Assembly: GCA_964604305.1 (NCBI GenBank)
Contig: CAZRYM010000103.1
Coordinates: forward strand, 1 to 6,952
Source of the DNA: JASUTC01 sp964604305
Lineage (GTDB): Bacteria; Thermotogota; Thermotogae; MWEM01
Length of the DNA stretch: 6,952 nucleotides
Direction of reading: 5' to 3'
Made by a program: the position numbers and the translations under genes
The notes under the pieces: model-generated
Told to the model about the DNA's origin: nothing
Seen by the model: the letters and a program-made list of their open reading frames with translations, nothing else
Database searches by the model: none
In this document: one piece after another, positions 1-6,391 of the stretch
How positions within the stretch are numbered: position 1 is the first letter of the stretch
Layout of the letters: the number at the start of each line of letters is the position of its first letter

Positions 1-674
1 GAAATACATTGTATTTCATCATTTTATACATCCCGTTGATACTTATCGTTTCTCTAGGACTGGCTTCGCTTTTGAATGTGAAGGTTCCTGGGAGGAAGAT
101 CTTTCGAGTTGTTTTTTACATTCCCGTTTTAACATCCTGGGTAGCGGCGGCCTTGCTTTGGAGATGGCTCTTGAGTCCTTATTACGGGCCCGTCAACGAG
201 ATTCTTCAATTCTTTGGATTAAATGGTCCCAGTTGGTTGTACGATAAACACTGGGCTATGCCGGGGATTGTTTTTGCCAGTCTTTGGAAAGATATGGGAT
301 ATTTTGGGTTGATCTTTTTATCCGCCCTGCAATCCATCGATAAGACTTATTATGAAGCGGCAAAGATTGATGGTGCTTCGGGCATCAAGAATTTCTTTAA
401 CATCACCCTGCCGTTGATTTCTCCCACCATGTTTTTTGTCATTATTATCTCAATTATTAACTCTTTCCAACTTTTTCCCCAGGTCATGATTATGACTCAG
501 GGAGGTCCCTATGGGTCTACGCAAGTGATGGTGGAGAGGATTTATACCTACGCATTTGATTATTACAAGATGGGATATGCCACAGCTTTCTCATGGATTT
601 TATTTGTGTTTATCTTTGTTGCCACAATTATCCAATTAAAACTTCAAAAGAAGTGGGTGCATTATGAGGGGTAG
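1..674 (+). CDS. ABC sugar transporter permease, MalF-like (5' partial)
   Basis: Inner-membrane subunit of a carbohydrate ABC importer (MalF/UgpA-like, COG1175 type); it forms half of the transmembrane channel with the next gene's product. The frame is open to the left edge: codons for Asn-Thr at 3-8 precede the TTG at 9, giving NTLYF, a typical internal stretch of this family. The TTG is therefore unlikely to be the real start. Family members are usually about 290-300 residues, so some 70-80 residues, including the first membrane helix, lie outside. Five hydrophobic segments are visible (about residues 1-22, 34-55, 86-107, 141-163 and 188-208 counted from base 9). The cytoplasmic EAA loop that docks the ATPase is at bases 354-410 (EAAKIDGAS, ending in LP). 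It ends in TAG, overlapping the next gene by 11 bases, which suggests translational coupling. The sugar specificity cannot be read from it. Confidence 0.95.
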   Translation, partial: NTLYFIILYIPLILIVSLGLASLLNVKVPGRKIFRVVFYIPVLTSWVAAALLWRWLLSPYYGPVNEILQFFGLNGPSWLYDKHWAMPGIVFASLWKDMGYFGLIFLSALQSIDKTYYEAAKIDGASGIKNFFNITLPLISPTMFFVIIISIINSFQLFPQVMIMTQGGPYGSTQVMVERIYTYAFDYYKMGYATAFSWILFVFIFVATIIQLKLQKKWVHYEG

Positions 675-1491
675 AAAGGTTGTTATCAGAAGGGTTATTT
701 TTTATATTGTCGTAGCTGTATTGGCTGTTTTTGCGTTGTTACCTTTTTTCTGGATGCTTTCTACATCCTTAAAAGAAACCAAGGCACTCACCACGATTCC
801 CATCCAGTGGCTGCCGGAAAAGCCAAGCTTCCAGTCCTATCTGGATTTGTTCAAAGTTTTTCCATTTGCCCGTTCGATTTTTAACAGTCTGTTTATTTCC
901 ATAGTGGGAACTGTTATCAGTGTTTTGTCGGCTTCCATGGCTGCCTTTGTATTTGGAAAGATTGATTTTAGAGGTCGGGAAATTCTGTTCGGATTTTTCC
1001 TGGCCACCATGATGATTCCTGGAAATCTACTGATGATCCCCAATTATTTAATTTTGAGAGAGTTGAATTTGTTGGATTCTTATACCGGTGTCCTTTTACC
1101 CAGTTTTTTCAACGCTTTTGGTACTTTTCTGCTGCGCCAGAATATCAAATCGTTACCGGACAGCTATCTGGAAGCGGCTTTTATGGATGGGGCTTCAAGA
1201 ATCAAAGTGTTTTTCAAAGTGATTTTGCCGCTGATTAAGCCGGCCCTGACCACGGTAACTGTTTTAACGTTCATGGGGAACTGGAATGCGTATCTTTGGC
1301 CGTTGATTGTGTTGACTTCCAAAGAAAAAATGACACTCACGGTTGGATTGAGTCTTTTAAACGGACAACATACATCGGATTACAATATGTTGATGGCCGG
1401 TGCGATCATCTCGATTATTCCCATGATCGTTGTCTATGCCTTTTCACAGAAACACATCGAAGTTGGATTCAACGTCGGTGGTTTGAAATAA
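664..1491 (+). CDS. ABC sugar transporter permease, MalG-like
   Basis: Second inner-membrane subunit of the same carbohydrate importer (MalG/UgpE-like, COG0395 type). At 275 residues it is the normal full length. It has a short basic N-terminus (MRGRKVVIRR), a first helix at about 11-31 followed by the family motif PFFWMLSTSLK, and five further hydrophobic segments at about 72-97, 107-129, 138-158, 190-212 and 240-260. The ATPase-docking EAA loop starts at residue 170 (EAAFMDGAS), and the C-terminus VGFNVGGLK matches the usual GxxxGxxK-like tail. The ATG start lies inside the end of the upstream permease gene and has only a weak purine stretch before it (AAAAGAAG at about 647-654), consistent with coupled translation. 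The binding-protein gene follows after 35 bases. Pairing with the upstream permease is clear; the substrate is not. Confidence 0.96.
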   Translation: MRGRKVVIRRVIFYIVVAVLAVFALLPFFWMLSTSLKETKALTTIPIQWLPEKPSFQSYLDLFKVFPFARSIFNSLFISIVGTVISVLSASMAAFVFGKIDFRGREILFGFFLATMMIPGNLLMIPNYLILRELNLLDSYTGVLLPSFFNAFGTFLLRQNIKSLPDSYLEAAFMDGASRIKVFFKVILPLIKPALTTVTVLTFMGNWNAYLWPLIVLTSKEKMTLTVGLSLLNGQHTSDYNMLMAGAIISIIPMIVVYAFSQKHIEVGFNVGGLK

Positions 1492-1512
1492 AACAAATCA
1501 TCTAACGCAAAA

Positions 1513-1520
1513 AAGGAGAG
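1513..1520 (+). promoter_or_regulatory. Strong ribosome binding site of the binding-protein gene
   Basis: AAGGAGAG lies 6 bases before the ATG at 1527. It is the clearest Shine-Dalgarno in the first half of the window and fits the high level of binding protein, relative to permeases, usual for ABC importers. Confidence 0.8.
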
Positions 1521-1526
1521 GATTTT

Positions 1527-2606
1527 ATGTTTAAGAAGTGTCTATTGTTCGTGTTGATTGTAAGTGTTGTAGCAGGAATGAGTTTTGCAGTAACAACGGT
1601 TGATTTCATGAATTTTTCATCTGCAGGAGATAACACTCAATATCTGGAAGAGATGAAGAATGTCTTTGAGGAACAAAATCCCGATATTAAGATTAAAATT
1701 GAAACAGTGGGATTTGGAGATTATTTCACTAAGCTCATGACGCTAATTGCGGGGAACAATCCACCGGATGCGTTTGAACTCAATTACGAAAATTTCTACA
1801 CCTACGCTAAAAAGGGAGTATTATTGGACTTGGCCCAGCCTATGAAAGAGGTTGGATTTGACGAAGGCAACATCAACGAAATGGCTTTAAAGGCTTTTCA
1901 GGCAGACGGTAAACAGTACGGCCTTCCTTTTAGTTTCTCCAATGTTATTTTGATTTATAACAAAGACCTGTTCGATCAAGCTGGAGCAGAATACCCCACA
2001 TTGGATTGGACATGGCAGGATGAACTGGAAGCGGCCAAAAAAATACGTGCCCTGGATCCCATGACTTTTGGGATTTATCAGCCCATCCAATTCTGGGAAT
2101 TCTACAAAACAGTTCGACAGAATGGTGGCAGTTTATTGAACGATGATAAAACTGAATTCACACTGAACAGGAAAGAAAATATCGAGACCCTTCAATTCAT
2201 GGTGGATCGTGTTCAAAGGTACAATGTGATGCCTAACGATGCACAGCTTGCCGGCATGGGCGACTGGGATTTATTCATCTCAGGCAGACTGGGTATGGTT
2301 GTCACAGGCATTTGGGCGTTACCCACATTCATTAAAGATTGTGACTTTAATTGGGATATTCAAGTAGAACCCGGAAATATTGCCAAATCTACCCATTTCT
2401 TCTCAAACGGTGTTGTCATCAGTAAAGATGCCAAGAACAAGGAAGCGGCATTCAAATGGATCAATTTCTTATCTTCCAGTAGAGAAGTAGCCAAGATTAG
2501 AATTGATGCCGGTTGGGAATTACCTGCAGTGACATACCAGGATATTTTGGATGATTATATCTCCCAAACTCAAATTGATAACCGAGAAGCTGTATTTGAA
2601 TCCTAG
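1527..2606 (+). CDS. ABC sugar-binding protein, truncated by an in-frame TAG
   Basis: Extracytoplasmic solute-binding protein of the SBP_bac_1 (MalE/UgpB-like, COG1653) class, which captures sugar and delivers it to the two permeases. It has a signal peptide of about 22 residues (basic MFKK, hydrophobic core, cleavage probably after SFA). There is no lipobox cysteine at the cleavage site, so it is probably a soluble periplasmic protein. Family-typical parts follow in order: DFMNFSSAGDN at the first strand, NPDIKIKIE, GNNPPDAFELN, LPFSFSNVILIYNKDLFDQAG, FISGRLGMVVTGIWALP near residue 250, and NGVVISKDAKNKEAAFKWINFL near 295-315. Translation stops at TAG 2604-2606 after 359 residues. The same frame continues without shift for 51 more codons of convincing family sequence, giving about 411 residues, the usual length. 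The product as written lacks the C-terminal helices and is probably unstable. A strain mutation, a sequencing error and readthrough are all possible. Confidence 0.9.
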   Translation: MFKKCLLFVLIVSVVAGMSFAVTTVDFMNFSSAGDNTQYLEEMKNVFEEQNPDIKIKIETVGFGDYFTKLMTLIAGNNPPDAFELNYENFYTYAKKGVLLDLAQPMKEVGFDEGNINEMALKAFQADGKQYGLPFSFSNVILIYNKDLFDQAGAEYPTLDWTWQDELEAAKKIRALDPMTFGIYQPIQFWEFYKTVRQNGGSLLNDDKTEFTLNRKENIETLQFMVDRVQRYNVMPNDAQLAGMGDWDLFISGRLGMVVTGIWALPTFIKDCDFNWDIQVEPGNIAKSTHFFSNGVVISKDAKNKEAAFKWINFLSSSREVAKIRIDAGWELPAVTYQDILDDYISQTQIDNREAVFES

Positions 2607-2762
2607 AATTATATCGTTACACCTCCGGTAATAGAAAACATCGGTGAGATGACTGATATTATCAACCGCTATCTGGAAGAGGCAAGATATGGTGAGAAAA
2701 CACCTGAAGAAGCTTTAAACGCAGCACAAAAAGAACTCGACGAAAAAATCGATTTAAAATAA
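2607..2762 (+). pseudogene. Detached C-terminal tail of the sugar-binding protein
   Basis: This stretch is in the same reading frame as the binding-protein gene, directly after its TAG codon. It codes for 51 residues ending at TAA 2760-2762. The translation begins NYIVTPPVIENIGEM and continues with an amphipathic, Glu/Lys-rich end (RYLEEARYGEKTPEEALNAA, then a short helix ending KIDLK). This is the classic tail of sugar-binding proteins, where a 'TPPV' segment is followed by a final helix of the EEALNAAQKEL kind. It has no Shine-Dalgarno or plausible start of its own, so it is not an independent gene. A single base change at the TAG, for example to TTG (Leu), would restore the full-length protein. 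Confidence 0.85.
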
Positions 2763-2770
2763 CGATCAAT

Positions 2771-2796
2771 GGCTGGTGCGCTTTGGTGTGCCGGCC
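2771..2796 (+). promoter_or_regulatory. RNA hairpin between binding-protein and regulator genes
   Basis: Bases 2771-2781 pair with 2786-2796 to form an 11-bp stem (seven G-C pairs and four G-U wobbles) around a TTTG loop. It begins 8 bases after the TAA that ends the full-length binding-protein frame. The G-U pairs become A-C mismatches on the other strand, so the structure belongs to the + strand transcript. No run of T follows (the next bases are TATTATAC), so it is a poor classical terminator. It may protect or define the 3' end of the transporter mRNA, or attenuate transcription into the regulator gene. The role is inferred. Confidence 0.5.
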
Positions 2797-2809
2797 TATT
2801 ATACAAAGT

Positions 2810-2820
2810 TAATGACATTA
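2810..2820 (+). promoter_or_regulatory. Short perfect palindrome abutting the regulator's ribosome binding site
   Basis: TAATG-A-CATTA is an exact 5-1-5 inverted repeat whose last base is the first base of the AGGAGG ribosome binding site. Its position would suit an autoregulatory operator for the ROK repressor, but a repeat this short can occur by chance and no second copy was found in the window. Confidence 0.2.
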
Positions 2821-2825
2821 GGAGG
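2820..2825 (+). promoter_or_regulatory. Ribosome binding site fixing the GTG start of the ROK gene
   Basis: A perfect AGGAGG sits 5 bases before GTG 2831. This decides the start in favour of the GTG rather than the in-frame ATG codons further in. Confidence 0.85.
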
Positions 2826-2830
2826 ATAAC

Positions 2831-4033
2831 GTGGCTAAGAAAGCAACAAAAGAGGTAATGAAAGATATCAATTTAAAATTTCTGTTGAAGGAGATATATT
2901 ATTCAAAAGGCATTGACAGGGCATCACTTGCGAAGAAAACACAGTTGAGCCCCGCTACAGTAACCAATCTTGTAGCTGAACTGAAAGAGCAAAACAAGAT
3001 CAAAGAAGTTGGTAATGCCGTCTCCACAGGTGGAAGAAAGCCTATCCTTCTGGCAATTAATCCGGATTATATGTATGTCATTGGCATCAAGATTGGTTAT
3101 CGGTATATCAACTTCATGCTTACCGATTTGAACGGAAATGTGAAATCCGTGGAGCAAAAGGCCTATGATGAGATTAGTACTCAGTTGATTATTGAAGAAC
3201 TGAACAAGCGATGGCAACTTTGGAAAAAAGAATACGACATGGAAATTCTCGGGATTGGTGTGGCTGTATCCGGTGTGGTTGATTCCATCAATGGTACGGT
3301 AATTAATTCCTACTTATTGCAATGGCAGAATGTCAAACTTGCCGATTCTCTTAAAAAAGCATTTGCCGTTGATGTCCAACTGTTAAACGATGTGGATTCC
3401 TTTGCATTGGCTCAAATGTGGAAAGGGGAAGCCTATCGATACAAAAGCGCCGCTTTCTTAACCTTGGGTGTCGGAATCGGTGGGTCGATCATCCTGAAAG
3501 GAACGCTGTTATCAACGTATGGTGCCGTCACGGAATTCGGGCATATCACTGTCAGGGAAGAGGGCATCAAATGTAATTGCGGCAGTAAGGGGTGTCTTGA
3601 AGCGGAAGCCTCTTTTAAAGCTCTTGCGGAAAAAATCAATTTGGCAACCTCCTCTGAAAAACTAAAAAAGGCTTTTCAAACCATGACGGATGCGGAAAGT
3701 GCGGAGATCGATTTTCTTAAACTTGCCTTGAAAACAGATCCGCGGGCAGCGAATGTTGTATTCAAGGAGTATGCTATGTTGGTAGGGATTGCTTTAAAAG
3801 ATATTATTAATATTTTCAGACCGGATTATTTTCTCATCGGGGGAGAAGCTATGGAATTTTCAGAGTGTTTTTATCAACAGGCTGTAGAATTTTCAAAAAA
3901 GAATTGTTTCAACGGTTTATGCGATCATCTGGTGTTTGACAAAGATCATATTGGTGAAAATGCATGGACACTGGGCTGTATTTACAAAGTAATCGATAAA
4001 AATATGTTTATTTCCAACATTAACCATTCATGA
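2831..4033 (+). CDS. ROK-family transcriptional regulator (NagC/XylR type)
   Basis: Sugar-responsive DNA-binding regulator of 400 residues, the normal length for ROK repressors. Residues about 10-70 form a winged helix-turn-helix (GIDRASLAKKTQLSPATVTNLV as the reading-head region, then a STGGRKP wing). The rest is the ROK sugar-kinase-like fold: phosphate-binding-like strand near LTDLNGNV, GIGVAVSGVVD, NDVD with Asp187 at the catalytic-base position of ROK kinases, and LGVGIGGSIILKG. The zinc site is H238 with C248, C250 and C255 in CNCGSKGCLE. The N-terminal HTH argues for a regulator rather than a glucokinase, although the kinase Asp is retained. It lies between the transporter and hydrolase genes, so it probably controls this cluster, relieved by imported sugar or a breakdown product. 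Its end overlaps an ATG at 4030. The effector and operator are not visible. Confidence 0.93.
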   Translation: MAKKATKEVMKDINLKFLLKEIYYSKGIDRASLAKKTQLSPATVTNLVAELKEQNKIKEVGNAVSTGGRKPILLAINPDYMYVIGIKIGYRYINFMLTDLNGNVKSVEQKAYDEISTQLIIEELNKRWQLWKKEYDMEILGIGVAVSGVVDSINGTVINSYLLQWQNVKLADSLKKAFAVDVQLLNDVDSFALAQMWKGEAYRYKSAAFLTLGVGIGGSIILKGTLLSTYGAVTEFGHITVREEGIKCNCGSKGCLEAEASFKALAEKINLATSSEKLKKAFQTMTDAESAEIDFLKLALKTDPRAANVVFKEYAMLVGIALKDIINIFRPDYFLIGGEAMEFSECFYQQAVEFSKKNCFNGLCDHLVFDKDHIGENAWTLGCIYKVIDKNMFISNINHS

Positions 4034-4037
4034 ATTC

Positions 4038-4048
4038 GAGGGGTGAGG
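4038..4048 (+). promoter_or_regulatory. Ribosome binding site deciding the GH31 start
   Basis: GAGGGGTGAGG lies before ATG 4051, with its GAGGGG part 7 bases away. The alternative ATG at 4030 has no Shine-Dalgarno before it; it only shares an ATGA overlap with the stop of the ROK gene. The 4051 start is preferred. Confidence 0.6.
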
Positions 4049-4050
4049 TT

Positions 4051-6372
4051 ATGACACATTTTCTCCATTTGCCGTACGGAACACAAAATCCTTATGACGG
4101 TGAATATAAATACGAACGGGATCCTTTTATTCCCATAGCAGGGAAAAAGGTTATTCTCAATTACGCAACCGATCGGGGCGTTTTGGGACAAAGAAGTTGG
4201 GTGGAACTGAAAGAAAATAACGGGAAGGTAAAAATGATTCGCTCCGAATGCAGGAGAAATGTGCCTGAACAGCCCCTGTGGCAGGCTAAATTCACCGCCC
4301 CTTCTGCCGGAACACAGGTGTCTTACAGATTCGGTTTTGGGAGAGGCTTACATACTGCAGAATATTCGGACTGGTATGAATTTATAGCAAAAGAGTGGAC
4401 AAATATTGAAGACAAATTTGAAATAACTGAAGATATTTTGTCATTCAATGCAAATCATCAGAAACGCGTTAAAAAGAATCGAATTAAAACAATCAACGCT
4501 TTAACGGACGGAAAAGATTATTTCGATATAAGTTTTGTGATTAAAAGAGAACCAGGGGAGAGTTTTTTTGGTCTGGGAGAACACTATGATTCCTTGGCAC
4601 TAAAAAACGAGGACTATTATGCCTTTGTTTACGACCAGTGGAAAGTCCAAAAGAAAAAGGGATATGCCCCTGTACCGTTCATCTTTTCAGAGAAAGGCTT
4701 TGGGTTATTCTTTGATACCGGCTATATGACTCAATATACCTTGACTGAAGATCAATTAAGAATTAGAGTCTTTTCAGGGGATTTACCTATCCGGGATTTT
4801 CAAGTCCATTATTGGGAGCAGGAAAAACCAACTGAGCTGATTAAAAAGATGTATGCCATTTCAAAACCTACATTACCACCAAAATGGGCTTTTGGTCCCT
4901 GGGTATCTGCCAATCAGTGGAATTCACAAAAGAAAATGGAGGATGTCCTTAAAAAAGTTACCGAGTTAAATCTTCCTTCAACAGTAGCGGTTATCGAAGC
5001 TTGGTCAGATGAACAAAGTTTTTACATCTTCAACGGGGCGGAGTACGAGCCCGTGGAAGGAAATGAAGCCTTAACTCTAAAGGATTTTACCTTCAAAGAC
5101 CCTTGGCCGGACCCCAAGAAAATGGTGGATGATTATGGTGAAAAGGGAATTAGGATGGTATTATGGCAAATTCCGGTTTTAAATTCCCCGGAAAGTATCA
5201 AAAAACAGCATGAAAATGACAAGCAATATATAACGCAAAAAAAACTCGTCGCCTTGAACAAAGATGGTAGCCCATACAAAATCCCTAAAAACAAATGGTT
5301 TGAGCACAGTTACGTGGTCGATTTCTTTCAAGAGGGTGCAAAGTGTTGGTGGCAGTCAAAAAGGAAATATTTATTTGAAGAAATCGGCATTGCCGGCTTA
5401 AAGACCGATGGCGGAGAACATCTTTGGGGACGAGATACGATGGTGGGTAATAATGAATCAGCTGCCAAAATGCGAAATCTTTATCCAGAAGCCTATTTTA
5501 ATGCGGCCAAAGAGCTGGTAGGCAAGGATGGCTTGCTTTTCAGCCGGGCGGGATACAGTCGATCTCCTCAATCAAGCATCTTCTGGGTGGGAGACGAAGA
5601 TTCCAACTATGAAGCCATGCGTGATAATTTTGTTGCCGGGTTGAATGTCTCCGTCTCGGGTAATCCGTTTTGGGGTTGGGACATTGCCGGATTCAGTGGT
5701 GAACTGCCCTCAAAGGAGCTCTATCTGACAGCTCTTTGGAATTCAATCTTTGTGCCCATCTTCCAGTTCCATTCTGAAGATCCCGGTGATCCCGTTCCTT
5801 CAGCCGAGCGTTCTCCCTGGAACATGGCAGAAGTTTATCAAGATCCTGAGATCATCAATATTTACAGGAGAGTAGTTTCCCTGAGAATGACCCTATTGCC
5901 TTATATCTATAAAGAAGCCGTCTATGCCGCTGAAAAGGGAGTGCCTTTAACAATACCCGTTTTTGAAAAGCAAATTGATTCCCAATTGTGTTATTATTTC
6001 GGACGAGATATAGTCGTTTTTCCTAATCTCACTGATGGAAAACAGGTCAAGACGATTGAACTCCCTGCAGGAGGTTGGATAAACCTCTGGACCGGAGAAA
6101 AGGTGAAAGGTCAAGAAGAACTAACTTATACAATGGACAAATATCCGCTGGTTTTTGTAAGGGAAAATGCCATTATCGAAGTGAACGTGGATGAAAGCAG
6201 AGATTTGTTTACCCCGAAGTGGAGTTTGGAAGAAACAGGCGTTATCATCTTTGCGCCCAAAGAAAAGGCATCACAATTTCAAAATTACCGAACATCTAAA
6301 ATAAAATGGTTGGGATATATCACCCATTCTTCCAGTGACGGTATCATTGACATCGACTGGGAAAAAATCTAA
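4051..6372 (+). CDS. GH31 family alpha-glycosidase (alpha-glucosidase/xylosidase type)
   Basis: Retaining exo-alpha-glycosidase of family GH31, 773 residues from ATG 4051 (780 from ATG 4030). There is no signal peptide, so it is cytoplasmic and acts on imported oligosaccharide. Domains: an Ig-like beta-sandwich at about 20-110 (ends in a YRFGFG strand, like accessory domains of alpha-glucan enzymes); the GH31 N-terminal beta domain at about 130-265 with FFGLGEHYD at 172-180; the TIM barrel from about 276 (PPKWAFGPWVS) to 605; and C-terminal beta domains. The nucleophile is probably Asp453 in LKTDGGEHLWG and the acid/base Asp515 in FWVGDED. Asp544 in GWDIAGF and His574 in FQFHSE are further active-site positions. 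The KTDGGE and QFHSE forms differ from the WxDMNE and R-H motifs of classical alpha-glucosidases, so the exact linkage and sugar are open (alpha-glucoside or alpha-xyloside). The gene follows the ROK gene closely, and the GH15-like gene starts 19 bases after it. Confidence 0.93.
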   Translation: MTHFLHLPYGTQNPYDGEYKYERDPFIPIAGKKVILNYATDRGVLGQRSWVELKENNGKVKMIRSECRRNVPEQPLWQAKFTAPSAGTQVSYRFGFGRGLHTAEYSDWYEFIAKEWTNIEDKFEITEDILSFNANHQKRVKKNRIKTINALTDGKDYFDISFVIKREPGESFFGLGEHYDSLALKNEDYYAFVYDQWKVQKKKGYAPVPFIFSEKGFGLFFDTGYMTQYTLTEDQLRIRVFSGDLPIRDFQVHYWEQEKPTELIKKMYAISKPTLPPKWAFGPWVSANQWNSQKKMEDVLKKVTELNLPSTVAVIEAWSDEQSFYIFNGAEYEPVEGNEALTLKDFTFKDPWPDPKKMVDDYGEKGIRMVLWQIPVLNSPESIKKQHENDKQYITQKKLVALNKDGSPYKIPKNKWFEHSYVVDFFQEGAKCWWQSKRKYLFEEIGIAGLKTDGGEHLWGRDTMVGNNESAAKMRNLYPEAYFNAAKELVGKDGLLFSRAGYSRSPQSSIFWVGDEDSNYEAMRDNFVAGLNVSVSGNPFWGWDIAGFSGELPSKELYLTALWNSIFVPIFQFHSEDPGDPVPSAERSPWNMAEVYQDPEIINIYRRVVSLRMTLLPYIYKEAVYAAEKGVPLTIPVFEKQIDSQLCYYFGRDIVVFPNLTDGKQVKTIELPAGGWINLWTGEKVKGQEELTYTMDKYPLVFVRENAIIEVNVDESRDLFTPKWSLEETGVIIFAPKEKASQFQNYRTSKIKWLGYITHSSSDGIIDIDWEKI

Positions 6373-6377
6373 GAAAC

Positions 6378-6388
6378 AGGAAAGGAAG
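6378..6388 (+). promoter_or_regulatory. Ribosome binding site of the GH15-like gene
   Basis: The purine run AGGAAAGGAAG precedes ATG 6392, with its AAGG part 6 bases away. It supports that ATG as the start of the last, edge-cut gene. Confidence 0.65.
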
Positions 6389-6391
6389 AAT

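Noticed and set aside
9..11. TTG at base 9 as the start of the first permease
   Set aside because: The frame is open to the left edge, the residues before it fit the family, and starting here would lose the first membrane helix. The gene is cut by the window edge.
1296..1505. Small plus-strand open frame overlapping the end of the MalG-like permease
   Set aside because: It is an out-of-frame reading of the permease 3' end with no ribosome binding site and no recognisable protein features.
1527..1595. The binding protein as a lipoprotein, because of the Cys at residue 5
   Set aside because: The cysteine lies before the hydrophobic core, not at the cleavage site. The cleavage region reads SFA-VTT with no lipobox cysteine.
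2797..2805. TATTAT/TATACA as a -10 promoter box for the ROK gene
   Set aside because: No convincing -35 box was found at 16-18 bases upstream, where the sequence is the GC-rich hairpin. A promoter there cannot be excluded but is not supported.
2771..2805. The hairpin as a classical intrinsic terminator
   Set aside because: The stem is adequate, but it is followed by TATTATAC rather than a T-run, and the downstream genes lie on the same strand at short spacing.
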